Positions 42,310 through 51,042 of a stretch of 64,000 bases of DNA are shown piece after piece. The notes under the pieces are model-generated. The model was given only the letters and a program-made list of their open reading frames with translations, was not told the origin of the DNA and ran no database searches. Source of the stretch: an uncultured Clostridia bacterium (lineage in GTDB: Bacteria; Bacillota; Clostridia; Peptostreptococcales; Anaerovoracaceae); assembly GCA_934271235.1 (NCBI GenBank), contig CAKQQT010000012.1, positions 1 through 64,000 on the forward strand, written 5' to 3'. Each line of letters starts with the position of its first letter. Within the stretch, counting starts at the first letter, position 1. A program made the position numbers and the translations under genes.

Positions 42310-44085
42310 ATGTATTATGCAAGCGGCAATTATGAAGCATTCGCGCGCCCGCGCAAACCGGAGGGCGTAGATCGGAAATCGGCGTATATCATCGGAAGCG
42401 GCTTGGCGGCGCTTTCGGCAGCGTGCTTTTTGGTCAGAGACGGGCAGATGAAAGGGGAGCATGTGCACATTCTGGAGAAAGATCCGATCCCGGGCGGAGC
42501 CTGTGACGGCTATAAATATGAAAATGTCGGCTATGTGATGCGGGGCGGCCGGGAAATGGACAATCACTTCGAGTGCATGTGGGATCTGTTCCGCTCGATC
42601 CCGTCCATTGAGACCGAGGGCGTTTCGGTGTTGGATGAATATTACTGGCTGAACAAGGAGGACCCGAACTTTTCGCTGTGCAGGGCGACGGTCAACCGCG
42701 GAGAAGACGCGCACACGGACGGCAAGTTCGCGATCTCCGATAAGGGAGCGATGGAGATCATGAAACTGTTCTTCACACCGGACGAAGAACTGGAAGATAA
42801 GCGCATCACCGATGTTTTCGATGAGGAGGTGCTGAACTCCAACTTCTGGCTGTACTGGCGGACGATGTTCGCATTCGAAAACTGGCACAGCGCGCTGGAG
42901 ATGAAGATCTACATCAAGCGTTATATCCACCATATCGGCGGACTGCCGGATTTCACGGCGCTGCGTTTCACAAAGTACAACCAGTATGAGTCGATGATCC
43001 TGCCGATGGTAAAGTATCTCAAGAGCTTCGGCGTGCAGTTCCACTACGGCGTCAAGGTGATCAATGTGGAATTTGAATGCAGCGAGGAGAAGAAACAGGC
43101 CGTACGCATCGACGTGGAGATGGACGGCAGGAACGATCACATCGATCTGACGGAAAACGATCTGGTCTTCATCACCAACGGCGGCTGCGTGGAAAACTCG
43201 GCGATCGGCAGCCAGAACGAACCGGCGGCTTTCAACAAGGAGATCAAAGAGGGAGGCGGCTGGGATATGTGGCGTAAGATCGCGGCGCAGGATCCGGCCT
43301 TCGGCCACCCGGACAAGTTCTGCTATGACCCGGAACAGTCCAACTGGATGAGTGCAACGGTCAATACCCTCGACCAGCGCATCGTACCGTATATCAAGAA
43401 AATCTGCAAGCGCGATCCTTTCTCGGGAAAAGTCGTGACCGGCGGTATCGTGACCGTCAAGGATTCTTCCTGGCTGCTCAGCTGGACGATCAATCGTCAG
43501 CCGCAGTTCCGGGACCAGCCGAAGGATCAGCTTCTGGTCTGGGTCTACGGTTTGTTCTCGGATCAGCCGGGCGATTTCGTCAAGAAACCGATGCGCGACT
43601 GCACCGGTAAGGAGATCTGCATGGAATGGCTGTATCACTTAGGCGTACCGGAGAACGAGATCGAAGATATGGCAGAGCACAGTGCCAACACGGTACCTTG
43701 CATGATGCCGTATATCACCGCATTCTTCATGCCGCGTGCGCACGGCGACCGGCCGGACGTTGTGCCGCAGGGCGCTGTCAACTTCGCATTCCTGGGACAG
43801 TTCGCAGAAACCGCACGCGATACGATCTTTACGACCGAGTATTCGATCCGTACCGGTATGGAAGCCGTTTACACGCTGCTTGATGTGGACCGCGGCGTGC
43901 CGGAGGTCTGGGGCAGCACCTATGATGTCCGCGACTTGCTGAATGCAACGGTCAAACTGCGCGACGGCAAGAAGATCACCGATATGGATCTTGGTTTCAA
44001 GGAAAAGATCGCGCTGCATGAGGTCCTCAAAAAGATCAGCGGCACGGATCTAGAGAAGATTTTGAAAGAATATGAGGTGATCTAA
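42310..44085 (+). CDS. ohyA: Oleate hydratase
   Basis: 591 residues, ATG 42310 behind AAAGGGGAAATC. Nucleotide-binding motif GSGLAALSAACFLVRDG and the flavin loop PIPGGACDG are followed by YVMRGGREMDNHFECMWDLF, unique to the oleate hydratase family. The FAD-dependent enzyme adds water to the cis-9 double bond of oleate, giving 10-hydroxystearate, a known way for gut bacteria to neutralise unsaturated fatty acids. It has its own promoter and terminator, with a TetR regulator upstream. Confidence 0.96.
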   Translation: MYYASGNYEAFARPRKPEGVDRKSAYIIGSGLAALSAACFLVRDGQMKGEHVHILEKDPIPGGACDGYKYENVGYVMRGGREMDNHFECMWDLFRSIPSIETEGVSVLDEYYWLNKEDPNFSLCRATVNRGEDAHTDGKFAISDKGAMEIMKLFFTPDEELEDKRITDVFDEEVLNSNFWLYWRTMFAFENWHSALEMKIYIKRYIHHIGGLPDFTALRFTKYNQYESMILPMVKYLKSFGVQFHYGVKVINVEFECSEEKKQAVRIDVEMDGRNDHIDLTENDLVFITNGGCVENSAIGSQNEPAAFNKEIKEGGGWDMWRKIAAQDPAFGHPDKFCYDPEQSNWMSATVNTLDQRIVPYIKKICKRDPFSGKVVTGGIVTVKDSSWLLSWTINRQPQFRDQPKDQLLVWVYGLFSDQPGDFVKKPMRDCTGKEICMEWLYHLGVPENEIEDMAEHSANTVPCMMPYITAFFMPRAHGDRPDVVPQGAVNFAFLGQFAETARDTIFTTEYSIRTGMEAVYTLLDVDRGVPEVWGSTYDVRDLLNATVKLRDGKKITDMDLGFKEKIALHEVLKKISGTDLEKILKEYEVI

Positions 44086-44138
44086 GGGACAGAGCAGCAA
44101 CAGGATCAAAAAGAAAAACATTACAGATCATTTCCAAA

Positions 44139-44180
44139 ACACCCTCCCGGCGCATGATAAGGACGCCGGGAGGGTGTTGT
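44139..44180 (+). terminator. Terminator after ohyA
   Basis: Exact 14-bp stem ACACCCTCCCGGCG (44139-44152) / CGCCGGGAGGGTGT (44164-44177), followed by TGTTT. Confidence 0.85.
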
Positions 44181-44238
44181 TTACGCGCTGCGATTTGGGC
44201 GCGCTTCGAGGATCGAAAACGGATTTTGGATGCCAGAT

Positions 44239-44550
44239 CATTTTCCGGATGAATAATGTACTGCTTTTCGGCGGCTTTTCGAAAATTTGCACGCGGCAGG
44301 AAAATTAAAATAATAAAAGTTTACAAATAAAGAAATGATTTCCTACCAATGAGGCGAGCCTATTGTCGAATCTTGTTGAAAAAGCTCGATCCATGTCACC
44401 GCGAACATGCAGCGGAAGCTTCTCAGCCTGTCTTTCTTTGAAAAAATGTAAAAAAGTACGAAAATGTGTCGGAGCAAGCGAAAATCCCGTGCAGATTTTA
44501 CAAAAAGGGCATATAAGCAGTACAATATGCATACTTAGAAAATTCTGGAA
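44239..44550. mobile_element. MITE-like non-coding element, copy B
   Basis: Left end AATGTACTGCTTTT (44255-44268) is identical to copy A; right end ATAAGCAGTACAAT (44513-44526) is one step diverged. TIR-to-TIR length is 272 bp against 317 in copy A. Shared internal text includes TTTGCACGCGGCAGG, GTGCAGATTTTACAAAAAGG and, outside the right repeat, CATACTTAGAAAATTCTGGA. It lies in the long gap between ohyA and the MGMT-family gene. Confidence 0.75.
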
Positions 44551-44639
44551 GCGCGCAGCTAGTCAGAAATCGGAGTCAAAAATTAAGAAGCGTGCGGCGC
44601 TTCGGGGAAGCACTCAGGGATCCGAGGGTCGGAACGAGG

Positions 44640-44668
44640 TTGACAAGCAGACGTTTTGCGCATATGAT
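44640..44668 (+). promoter_or_regulatory. Promoter of the MGMT-family gene
   Basis: TTGACA (44640-44645), 17-bp spacer, TATGAT (44663-44668). Confidence 0.65.
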
Positions 44669-44721
44669 TTTGATAGCATGTGTTTTAGCAGAAACAGCAG
44701 CGAAGGGGAGGATACGGAAAC

Positions 44722-45030
44722 ATGAAACGGACCTTAGATGAGGATCTGATCTATGAGATCCTGGCGGTCGTCGAAGAAATCCCGGAAGGGCGCGTGGCGT
44801 CCTATGGCCAGATCGCGCGGCTGATCGGCCGTGATAAAAACGCCAGGTTGGTCGGCAAGGTTTTGAGTATGGCGGAGTTTTATGGAGATTATCCCTGCCA
44901 CCGGGTCGTGAATCACGCCGGACGGACCGCGCCGGGCTGGCGGATGCAGCGAGCCTTGCTGGAAGAAGAGGGCGTGGGATTCCGCCCGAGCGGCTGTGTA
45001 GACATGAAGCGATATCAATGGGAATGCTGA
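44722..45030 (+). CDS. Short MGMT-family DNA methyltransferase-like protein
   Basis: 102 residues, about the size of the C-terminal domain of O6-alkylguanine-DNA alkyltransferase. IPEGRVASYGQIARLIG is the helix-turn-helix region and the active-site motif PCHRVV (58-63) keeps the acceptor Cys, unlike many alkyltransferase-like (ATL) proteins where it is Trp. The N-terminal domain of Ada/Ogt is absent. It may repair or flag alkylated guanine. It lies 12 bp before a broken histidine kinase gene. Confidence 0.87.
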   Translation: MKRTLDEDLIYEILAVVEEIPEGRVASYGQIARLIGRDKNARLVGKVLSMAEFYGDYPCHRVVNHAGRTAPGWRMQRALLEEEGVGFRPSGCVDMKRYQWEC

Positions 45031-45042
45031 GGTGGACAAATT

Positions 45043-46047
45043 ATGATACGAATGGAAATCGCATTGTTTTTAGTGCTGGTCTTTATTGCCTGCATGTATT
45101 TTTCGGCGAAACGCAGGTCCGGTATGCTGCACCGGACGTTCAGCGCGCTGCTGCTTGTGGTCCCGGTGCATCTGATCTTTGACGCTGTGACGATCTATAC
45201 CGTCAACCGTTTGGATACCGTGCCGCAAACGGTGAACGACATCCTGCACCGCTGCTTTATCGGCACGATGGTCGTGGTCATGTATCTGTTTTATCAGTAC
45301 ATCGCAGTCCTCGTGGAGGATGAAACCGGAAAACCCCGCAGGCTGGATTTCGCAGCAAGACTGTACCTTGCAGCGGCGGTTATCGCGGCACTGCTTCTGC
45401 CGATCGATTACACGATCACGCCGGCCGGCAACTATTCGAGCGGCTATGCGGCAGACATCTGTTATGTGAGCGTGGCGGCCTATCTCCTGCTTTGCGTCGG
45501 CATGATGGCCGGAAACTGGAAACAGCTGCATCTTAAAAAACGTCTGGCGATTGGCGCGGCGCTGCTGATCGAGCTGACCGTTTGCCTGCTGCAGGGACTG
45601 CATCCGACCTGGCTGATCAGCGGCATGGGACTGACGCTGATGACGCTGGCCTTTTATCTGACATTGGAAAACCCGGATATCCTCCGTGCGCAGCTGAATG
45701 AACAGCAGATGTCGATGCGTTATCTCAAAAGTCAGATCAACCCGCATTTCCTGTATAATACACTGGACGCGATCCGCATTCAGGCACAGCTCAACGACGA
45801 CAAAAAGGTCGCGGACCTGCTCATGCAGCTAGTCGATTTTTTCCGCCGCAGCGTCAAAGTCGATCAGCCGATGGTCGCGTTGGAAGATGAACTGGAGCTT
45901 TTGGACGCCTATATGAGCCTGATGTGTTACCGCTATCCGCAGATCCGATATGTCTGCGGACGAAAATACGGACTTTCTTATACCGAAAATGAAAACGGCG
46001 GCGTGACAGCCCATCTGCTGCTGCCGGCAAAGGAGGAAGAAGTTTGA
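45043..46047 (+). pseudogene. YesM-type histidine kinase lacking most of its ATPase domain
   Basis: 334 residues. Seven or so membrane helices are followed by the His_kinase signature LKSQINPHFLYNTLDAIRI with phospho-acceptor His and DELELLDAYMSLMCYRYPQI. The usual GHKL ATPase (N, G1 and G2 boxes) should follow over about 110 residues, but the text goes straight from QIRYV to CGRKYGLSYTENENGGVTAH and LLLPA, the last beta strands of the domain. Frame is kept. Without the ATP site it cannot phosphorylate. Its partner at 47455 has suffered a similar loss. Confidence 0.75.
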
Positions 46048-46144
46048 AACAAATAAGTAGAGGACAGCCAAGAAACAAAGGGCATAGCAAATAAACCACC
46101 GAAATTGCCGGTTTTGAAAATTGAATATTAACACAACACCGAAT

Positions 46145-47142
46145 CAGGGAGCAGGAACAATATCATCTTTGATAATGTAGCCTCGTCGTTTCAATAGATT
46201 CCGTGCCTGTGAAGTAGTCAATACTTTTGCTTCATTCACAGGACGTGATTCAAGAAAGCCTTCAGAAGTATATGGCTTTAAATCTGTGAGTTGGATTTGA
46301 TTAAAGCATTTGCAACTTGCACCAAAACTGGTTTAAAATAAGAAACGGCACGGGAAATCCCAGTGGATTTGATTTTGTGATTGCTTTGATCATTACGAGG
46401 ACAACATCCAGCCCATGAAACGAGGTTTTTCGCTGTGGGGAAGACAGACATATCACCTCCGATTTCAGATAGCACCTGAATGGCAGTCAATGGGTTCTTA
46501 TCGAATCCCGGTATGGTCCTGTATTTCCTCAATGGGGGTTTTACACCTGCCATCCACAAAAGGAGCTACATCAAAAGTTTCCCCAGGGTGTTGTAAAATC
46601 TGTTCTGTAATAGAACGAGAAGATTTCCCAAATATATCGGAAAAAACATCATCTAACTTTAAGTTTGATACAGTAAGACAATTATGAGCACGATTTTTCT
46701 CGCCGGTGATCATACAGGTGAGCTTAAAACGGTATCTTACCAAATCTCTTAATTCACGGATATCAGCAGGTGGGATAAAGGATGGTTTTACCATGCCGCA
46801 CATATATAAATCACAAATCCACCTGGCATCCTTACGATCTGTTTTGTTGCCCTTTTGAGGCTTGGTATATTTGGGATGGGAAAGAGTAACCCGGATGTTA
46901 TTCTTCTCTAGGACATTAAAAACAGGGAGCCAGTACTTACCGGCAGATTCCATGCAGACATCCGTACAGTTGTATTTGGAAAGCCAGCCACACAACTCTT
47001 GCAAACCTTTGGAAAAGGAAGAAAAGCGAGCTTCTTTGTACTCCGTACGCTTAAGGGAATCCGTGATGCCGATACAGGCATAGATCCAGGTTTTGTGGAC
47101 ATCAAGACCGCAACAGTTATTTTTAAGAATTTTAAACGACAA
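46145..47142 (-). pseudogene. IS110 transposase with two internal deletions
   Basis: From the start at 47142, NNCCGLDVHKTWIYACIGIT and TDRKDARWICDLYMCGMVKP show the RuvC-like DEDD domain. After KTPIEEIQ the frame breaks near 46525 and resumes as TIPGFDKNPLTAIQVLSEIG and SVFPTAKNLVSWAGCCPRND (the Tnp serine-type domain). It breaks again after ALIKSN near 46300 and resumes as LKPYTSEGFLESRPVNEAKV to the stop near 46150. Each join removes several dozen residues. The transposase is dead. Confidence 0.82.
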
Positions 47143-47146
47143 AAAA

Positions 47147-47340
47147 ATACCTCCTGATAATTGTAATTTTAAAACTGACAGTGACTGGTCATCCGGCTAA
47201 ATCGAGTCGACTTTGGAAGAGATAAGTTTACGGGCTACGATATGCGCCAATCCTTGATGCCTTAACGGATGACCGACAACATATAAGCATGCGAGGTCGC
47301 CGCTATACAGCCCCGCCACGCACCTCCACGTGTTCTGTAG
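47147..47340 (-). ncRNA. Candidate IS110 bridge RNA region
   Basis: In IS110 elements the non-coding end upstream of the transposase encodes the bridge RNA with target- and donor-binding loops. Here the matching stretch (minus strand, ending just before the transposase Shine-Dalgarno AGGAGG) contains a 9-bp exact pairing GGTCATCCG (47187-47195) with CGGATGACC (47266-47274) that closes a 70-nt internal loop region, and further GC-rich pairing at 47290-47330. The family role is established; the exact RNA ends and guide loops here are inferred. Confidence 0.5.
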
Positions 47341-47454
47341 TGTGTCAGTCTTATAACATAATAATATCAGAAGGAAGCTAGATTAGAAAAGCGAAAGTAA
47401 GCCAAGATGTTTCATGACGCATTGGTGCCTTTCGCAGAAAGGCGGATTATAAGC

Positions 47455-47847
47455 ATGAAAAAACTGCGTGTACTGTTAGTCGATGATGAGATCATGATCC
47501 GTGAGGGGTTCAAACGACTTTTTGATTGGGAAGCGCACGACTGCGAAGTCGTGGGTGAAGCAGCAGACGGCATGGAGGCGCAGAGCCGGATCGATGAATT
47601 CCACCTCAATCCGCAGTACATCAGTCAGCTGTTTAAGAATGAGATCGGCGTGAATTTTCTCACCTACCTGACCAATATCCGTATGGAAAAAGCAAAAAAA
47701 CTGCTGCTGGCCACAGCGCTTCCGATCACGGAGATCGCGGAGCAGGCCGGCTACGGAGATTACCGCGTTTTTACGAAAGTTTTCAAAAAAGCGGAGGGCG
47801 TGACGCCGTCCCAGTATCGCAAGGCTTTCCTGGAAGAAGGGATTTGA
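47455..47847 (+). pseudogene. YesN-type response regulator with internal deletion
   Basis: ATG 47455. It starts as a receiver (KKLRVLLVDDEIMIREGFKR, then EVVGEAADGMEA) but only about 43 residues remain, without the phospho-acceptor strand. It then jumps to EFHLNPQYISQLFKNEIGVN and the AraC-type helices (MEKAKKLLLATALPITEIAE; GYGDYRVFTKVFKKAEGVTP). Normal length is 400-530; here 130. Frame is kept. A free AraC DNA-binding domain could still bind DNA, but regulation by the kinase is impossible. Confidence 0.8.
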
Positions 47848-47891
47848 CACACCGAAACTATAAATCCGACACATTCCCCTGCAAAACGGGT

Positions 47892-47918
47892 CTATCGGAG
47901 AACACCTCGATCCGATAG
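47892..47918 (+). promoter_or_regulatory. Inverted repeat upstream of the small membrane protein operon
   Basis: CTATCGG (47892-47898) and CCGATAG (47912-47918) form an exact 7-bp palindrome with 13-bp centre overlapping a -10-like TAGAAT. It could be an operator for the 48027 gene. Confidence 0.35.
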
Positions 47919-48026
47919 AATAAAGAGGAAGATGCGGGACACCGCATCCGCAAAAGGGAAAAGGGGAAAACAAAAGGGGTATTTTCACGAATACAAAAAA
48001 AGATATGCAAAGGAGAGACGAAAGAC

Positions 48027-48323
48027 ATGAAAGAATTTGCAGCCGCCGCTTTGCCTTGGGTGCTGGCGGGCATTGCAGTCGTGATCATCTGCGCAAGCTT
48101 TTCCAAGACAAAACGCACGAAGGATCAGGAAGAATGGGAAAAGGAAAGAAAAAAGGAACGGAAATTGGAAACGCGTATGGCAGTGGGAATGCTGCTGGGA
48201 CTTTTGGTCGGCGCAGGCGTTTCGGCAATGAATTTATTTGATAACACAGGAACCGCTTATGCGCTGGGGTCGCTTTGGGGAATGGCGATCGCGGCTGCGA
48301 CCGGAGATACGGAGAAAAAATAA
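48027..48323 (+). CDS. Small two-helix membrane protein, unassigned
   Basis: 98 residues, ATG 48027 behind AAAGGAGAG. Helix 1 at about 6-24 (AALPWVLAGIAVVIICAS), a strongly charged middle (KTKRTKDQEEWEKERKKERK) and helix 2-3 at about 50-90 (VGMLLGLLVGAGVSAMNLF; ALGSLWGMAIAAATG). It resembles small envelope proteins found in the same operon as DUF2812 genes, but I recognise no family. It is followed after 12 bp by the DUF2812 gene. Confidence 0.65.
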   Translation: MKEFAAAALPWVLAGIAVVIICASFSKTKRTKDQEEWEKERKKERKLETRMAVGMLLGLLVGAGVSAMNLFDNTGTAYALGSLWGMAIAAATGDTEKK

Positions 48324-48335
48324 AGAGGTGAAAAA

Positions 48336-48851
48336 ATGAACGAGAAAAAAGTAGTACAGAAACTGTTCTTTGTATGGGACTTTGAAAAGGAAGAAAAGTG
48401 GCTCAATGAGATGGCTGATGACGGCTGGATGCTGGAGTCGGTCGGCTTCTGCCGCTATACGTTCGTGCCTTGTGAACCGGGCACCTATACGCTCCGGCTG
48501 GAAATGCACGACAAAGACATGAAGTACATTGACGGACTGGAAGATACCGGAGCGGAATTTGTCGGCAACGTCATGTCCTGGCTTTACTTCCGCAAGAAAA
48601 AAGAACTCGGCGACTTTGATCTTTTCTCGGACTGCAAGGAACGGATCGCGCATCTGGACCGTATCAGCAAAATGCTGCTCTGCCTCGGCGCAGCCAACTT
48701 ATGCATCGGCTTGGGCTTTTTCAACTTGGATTCTACGCTGTTCGTCAACTTCAATATCATTCTCGCAGCAGTGGTGATGTACGGCTATGCGCGCATCCAG
48801 GGGAAAAAAGAGTATTTGCAGGACGCCTGCCAAAAAAACGAAAAGAATTGA
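48336..48851 (+). CDS. DUF2812 domain protein
   Basis: 171 residues. The N-terminal DUF2812 domain is clear: FFVWDFEKEEKWLNEMADDG, WMLESVGFCRYTFVPCEPG and TYTLRLEM. Two membrane helices follow at about 110-155. Family members are usually encoded beside PadR regulators and are thought to sense or transmit envelope stress; no PadR gene is adjacent here. Function is unknown. Confidence 0.82.
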   Translation: MNEKKVVQKLFFVWDFEKEEKWLNEMADDGWMLESVGFCRYTFVPCEPGTYTLRLEMHDKDMKYIDGLEDTGAEFVGNVMSWLYFRKKKELGDFDLFSDCKERIAHLDRISKMLLCLGAANLCIGLGFFNLDSTLFVNFNIILAAVVMYGYARIQGKKEYLQDACQKNEKN

Positions 48852-48869
48852 AAGAAAAACGAAAAACGA

Positions 48870-48900
48870 TTGACTTGATGATATCAAAATGATATCATTA
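48870..48900 (+). promoter_or_regulatory. Promoter with repeated ATGATATCA operators for the SPFH operon
   Basis: TTGACT (48870-48875), 17-bp spacer, TATCAT (48893-48898). Within spacer and -10 the palindromic ATGATATCA occurs at 48878-48886 and 48889-48897, 11 bp apart, and a third partial ATGAT follows. Spacing of one helical turn suits a ribbon-helix-helix repressor, and such a protein is encoded at the end of this operon. Confidence 0.65.
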
Positions 48901-48960
48901 TGATGTAAAAGGGGAATGAAAATAGAAAGAACATCAAAAGTCAAACGGAGGGTATCAAAA

Positions 48961-49977
48961 ATGGAAGAGAAGATTTTACACGGAAAGAAAAAAGGTATGC
49001 TCGTATTGATCCTGACACTTGTCCTGTACGCCGCGGCTGTTGCCGGTCTGGTCCTGGGGATCCTGAACGAAGCGCTCGCACTGCTCGTCGTCTGCATTGT
49101 ATGGCTGGCGATCGGCTGGTTCCCGCTGCTGGGGCTGAAAGTCCTGAAACCGCAGGAAGCGCTTGTGCTGACGCTGTTCGGCAAATATTACGGGACGTTA
49201 AGAGAGGACGGATTTTACTTTGTCAATCCGTTCTGCGTTGGCGTCAACCCGGCTGCGCAGACCAAGCTCAACCAATCCGGTGACGTAGACAGCGGCAAGA
49301 AAGCGGCGCTGAGCCTTGCGCTTGGCGGCGGCGACGCAGCTGTGCAGACTCCGGAGGCGAGCGGAAAGAAGATCTCCATGAAGATCATGACGCTGAACAA
49401 CAACAAACAGAAGATCAATGACTGTCTGGGCAATCCGGTGGAGATCGGCATTGCGGTCATGTGGCGTGTCACAGACACAGCCAAAGCGGTATTCAACGTC
49501 GATAACTATAAAGAGTATTTGAGCCTGCAGTGTGATTCCGCGCTGCGCAACATCGTGCGGATCTATCCTTATGACGTAGCGCCGGGCATCGATACGACCG
49601 GAGACGGCATCGCGGATGAGGGCAGTCTCAGAGGCTCCTCGGAAGTCGTGGCGCAGCGTATCAAGGACGAGATCCAGTCCAAAGTCAATGAAGCCGGATT
49701 GGAGATCCTCGAAGCGCGGATCACGTATCTTGCTTACGCACCGGAGATCGCGGCCGTTATGCTGCAGAGACAACAGGCGAGCGCGGTTGTGGACGCCAGA
49801 GCGATGATCGTAGACGGCGCGGTCGGCATGGTCAAAATGGCACTCGAAAAACTGAGCGAAGACGGCATTGTCGATCTCGACGAAGAGCGCAAGGCGGCGA
49901 TGGTTTCCAATCTGTTGGTCGTACTGTGCGGCAATCATGACGCGCAGCCGGTCGTCAATTCCGGATCGCTGTATTAG
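48961..49977 (+). CDS. SPFH/Band 7 domain membrane protein
   Basis: ATG 48961 after CGGAGGG gives 338 residues; an upstream ATG at 48916 has poor spacing. Two membrane helices (about 14-52) are followed by an SPFH domain ([60 protein letters not shown]). An Ala/Gly-rich insertion at about 110-140 interrupts it. These proteins form membrane-associated oligomeric rings or microdomains. The next gene, 12 bp on, is an Arc-type protein, a common pairing in Firmicutes. Confidence 0.9.
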   Translation: MEEKILHGKKKGMLVLILTLVLYAAAVAGLVLGILNEALALLVVCIVWLAIGWFPLLGLKVLKPQEALVLTLFGKYYGTLREDGFYFVNPFCVGVNPAAQTKLNQSGDVDSGKKAALSLALGGGDAAVQTPEASGKKISMKIMTLNNNKQKINDCLGNPVEIGIAVMWRVTDTAKAVFNVDNYKEYLSLQCDSALRNIVRIYPYDVAPGIDTTGDGIADEGSLRGSSEVVAQRIKDEIQSKVNEAGLEILEARITYLAYAPEIAAVMLQRQQASAVVDARAMIVDGAVGMVKMALEKLSEDGIVDLDEERKAAMVSNLLVVLCGNHDAQPVVNSGSLY

Positions 49978-49988
49978 GAGGCGAGCGC

Positions 49989-50183
49989 TTGGCAGAGAAA
50001 AAACAGGTACCGCTGCGGATCTCCGCGAAGTTGTTCGAGGAAATTTCCGCGTGGGCAGAGGATGATTTCCGCTCGGTTAACGGGCAGATCGAATATCTTC
50101 TGACGGAATGCGTCCGGCAGCGAAAAAAGAACGGAAAATATGTCGGAGAAGAGATCGACAAACCGCTGGAGATCGATATTTAA
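49989..50183 (+). CDS. Arc-type ribbon-helix-helix DNA-binding protein
   Basis: 64 residues starting at TTG 49989, with the Shine-Dalgarno TAGGAGG overlapping the stop of the SPFH gene. VPLRISAKLFEEISAWAEDD then RSVNGQIEYLLTECVRQR is the Arc/MetJ fold. It likely represses the operon through the ATGATATCA boxes at 48878-48897 (inference from symmetry, spacing and gene order). Confidence 0.85.
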   Translation: MAEKKQVPLRISAKLFEEISAWAEDDFRSVNGQIEYLLTECVRQRKKNGKYVGEEIDKPLEIDI

Positions 50184-50217
50184 AAATATGGAAAGAAGGA
50201 CAAAAATGTCGTAACAA

Positions 50218-50275
50218 AAAGCAGCCCGCGGGGAAGAACGAAAAGGTTCTGCCTTGCGAGCTGCTTCTTTTGGCT
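50218..50275. terminator. Bidirectional terminator between the Arc and DUF308 genes
   Basis: AAGCAGC-CGC on the left pairs with GCG-GCTGCTT on the right (about 50219-50228 and 50257-50268), with A-rich and T-rich flanks, so it can stop transcription from both sides. Confidence 0.6.
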
Positions 50276-50309
50276 TTTATCGAAGAGCCGATCGGCGAGG
50301 TCGGCTTAC

Positions 50310-50897
50310 CTATGCTTCGGGAGCCTCCGGCTGCGCGTCTGCGGCTTCCTTTGCTTTCTGGATCTTTTTGAGCTGGCGCGTGAAGAAGATATCCGATACG
50401 AAGTCGGAAAGGCCGCTGACGAAAAGTCCGAGACCGAGCATGAAGAACAGCAGCTTCGCGGTGGAGAACGGGTTCATCATGACCAGAACGCCGAAAAGCG
50501 CGATGATAACGGAAACGATCAGAACGCCTTTTGAGGTCGGATAACCGAATTTTCGGAAGTTGATGACATTCTGGATCCCTTCCAGACCTTTATAGGTGAT
50601 CATGAAGCCGAGGATGAACGGGATCGCGGCGATGATCATGGTCCCCTTGAAGCAGAGGAAAACGCCGAGGACGACAAGGCTGACGCCGATCGCGAAGCCG
50701 TTGGTATCGTTCAGGATACGGCTTTCCACTTTTGTGATGCTGTAGCCGATCAGCTTGAGCACGCCGAGCGCGATCACGCACAGGGCGAGGATCGTACAGA
50801 TCACGTTTTCGATTTTTTGCGGCCAGAGCATCAGAGCCAGTCCGAAGAGAATATAAATAAAGGAAGTAACGAATTTCATAATACCGGATTCTTTCAT
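50310..50897 (-). CDS. DUF308-family membrane protein (HdeD-like)
   Basis: ATG 50897 (minus strand) behind AGGAGACAAAG gives 195 residues; the frame is open far upstream only because it crosses the repeat array. About six membrane helices in three hairpins (SFIYILFGLALMLWP; ICTILALCVIALGVLKLIGY; FFMLGLGLFVSGLSDFVSDI) match DUF308/HdeD. Role unknown, envelope or acid stress in relatives. The C-terminus is Lys/Ala/Glu rich. Confidence 0.82.
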   Translation of the reverse strand: MKESGIMKFVTSFIYILFGLALMLWPQKIENVICTILALCVIALGVLKLIGYSITKVESRILNDTNGFAIGVSLVVLGVFLCFKGTMIIAAIPFILGFMITYKGLEGIQNVINFRKFGYPTSKGVLIVSVIIALFGVLVMMNPFSTAKLLFFMLGLGLFVSGLSDFVSDIFFTRQLKKIQKAKEAADAQPEAPEA

Positions 50898-51013
50898 TTC
50901 TTTGTCTCCTTTTTTGGTATGATTCACTGACACCATTATACTACACCTGCTCAAAAAAGCAATGCCTGACCGACAGGATTCCCTGCGCGTGCCAAAATTC
51001 CCCCCGAGGCACT

Positions 51014-51042
51014 GGCATCTTGTCACAAAATGTGATACAATG
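51014..51042 (+). promoter_or_regulatory. Promoter of the rarA leader
   Basis: TGGCAT, 17-bp spacer, TACAAT with extended -10 TGATACAAT, the same layout as at 17740-17769. Transcription would start at the first repeat unit. Confidence 0.6.

Larger units (their letters stand above)
46080..47400 (-). mobile_element. IS110-family insertion sequence, degenerate
   Basis: It holds a broken IS110 transposase on the minus strand and, upstream of it, a roughly 200-bp non-coding stretch as in active IS110 elements. No terminal inverted repeats are seen, which is normal for the family. Boundaries are approximate. It lies between the two halves of a YesM/YesN-type two-component system. Confidence 0.8.

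Noticed and set aside
42304..43638. Open frame of 444 residues on the minus strand opposite the oleate hydratase gene
   Set aside because: It is the antisense shadow of a clear ohyA gene in GC-rich DNA; its translation is His/Asp/Arg rich, matches no family and has no ribosome site.
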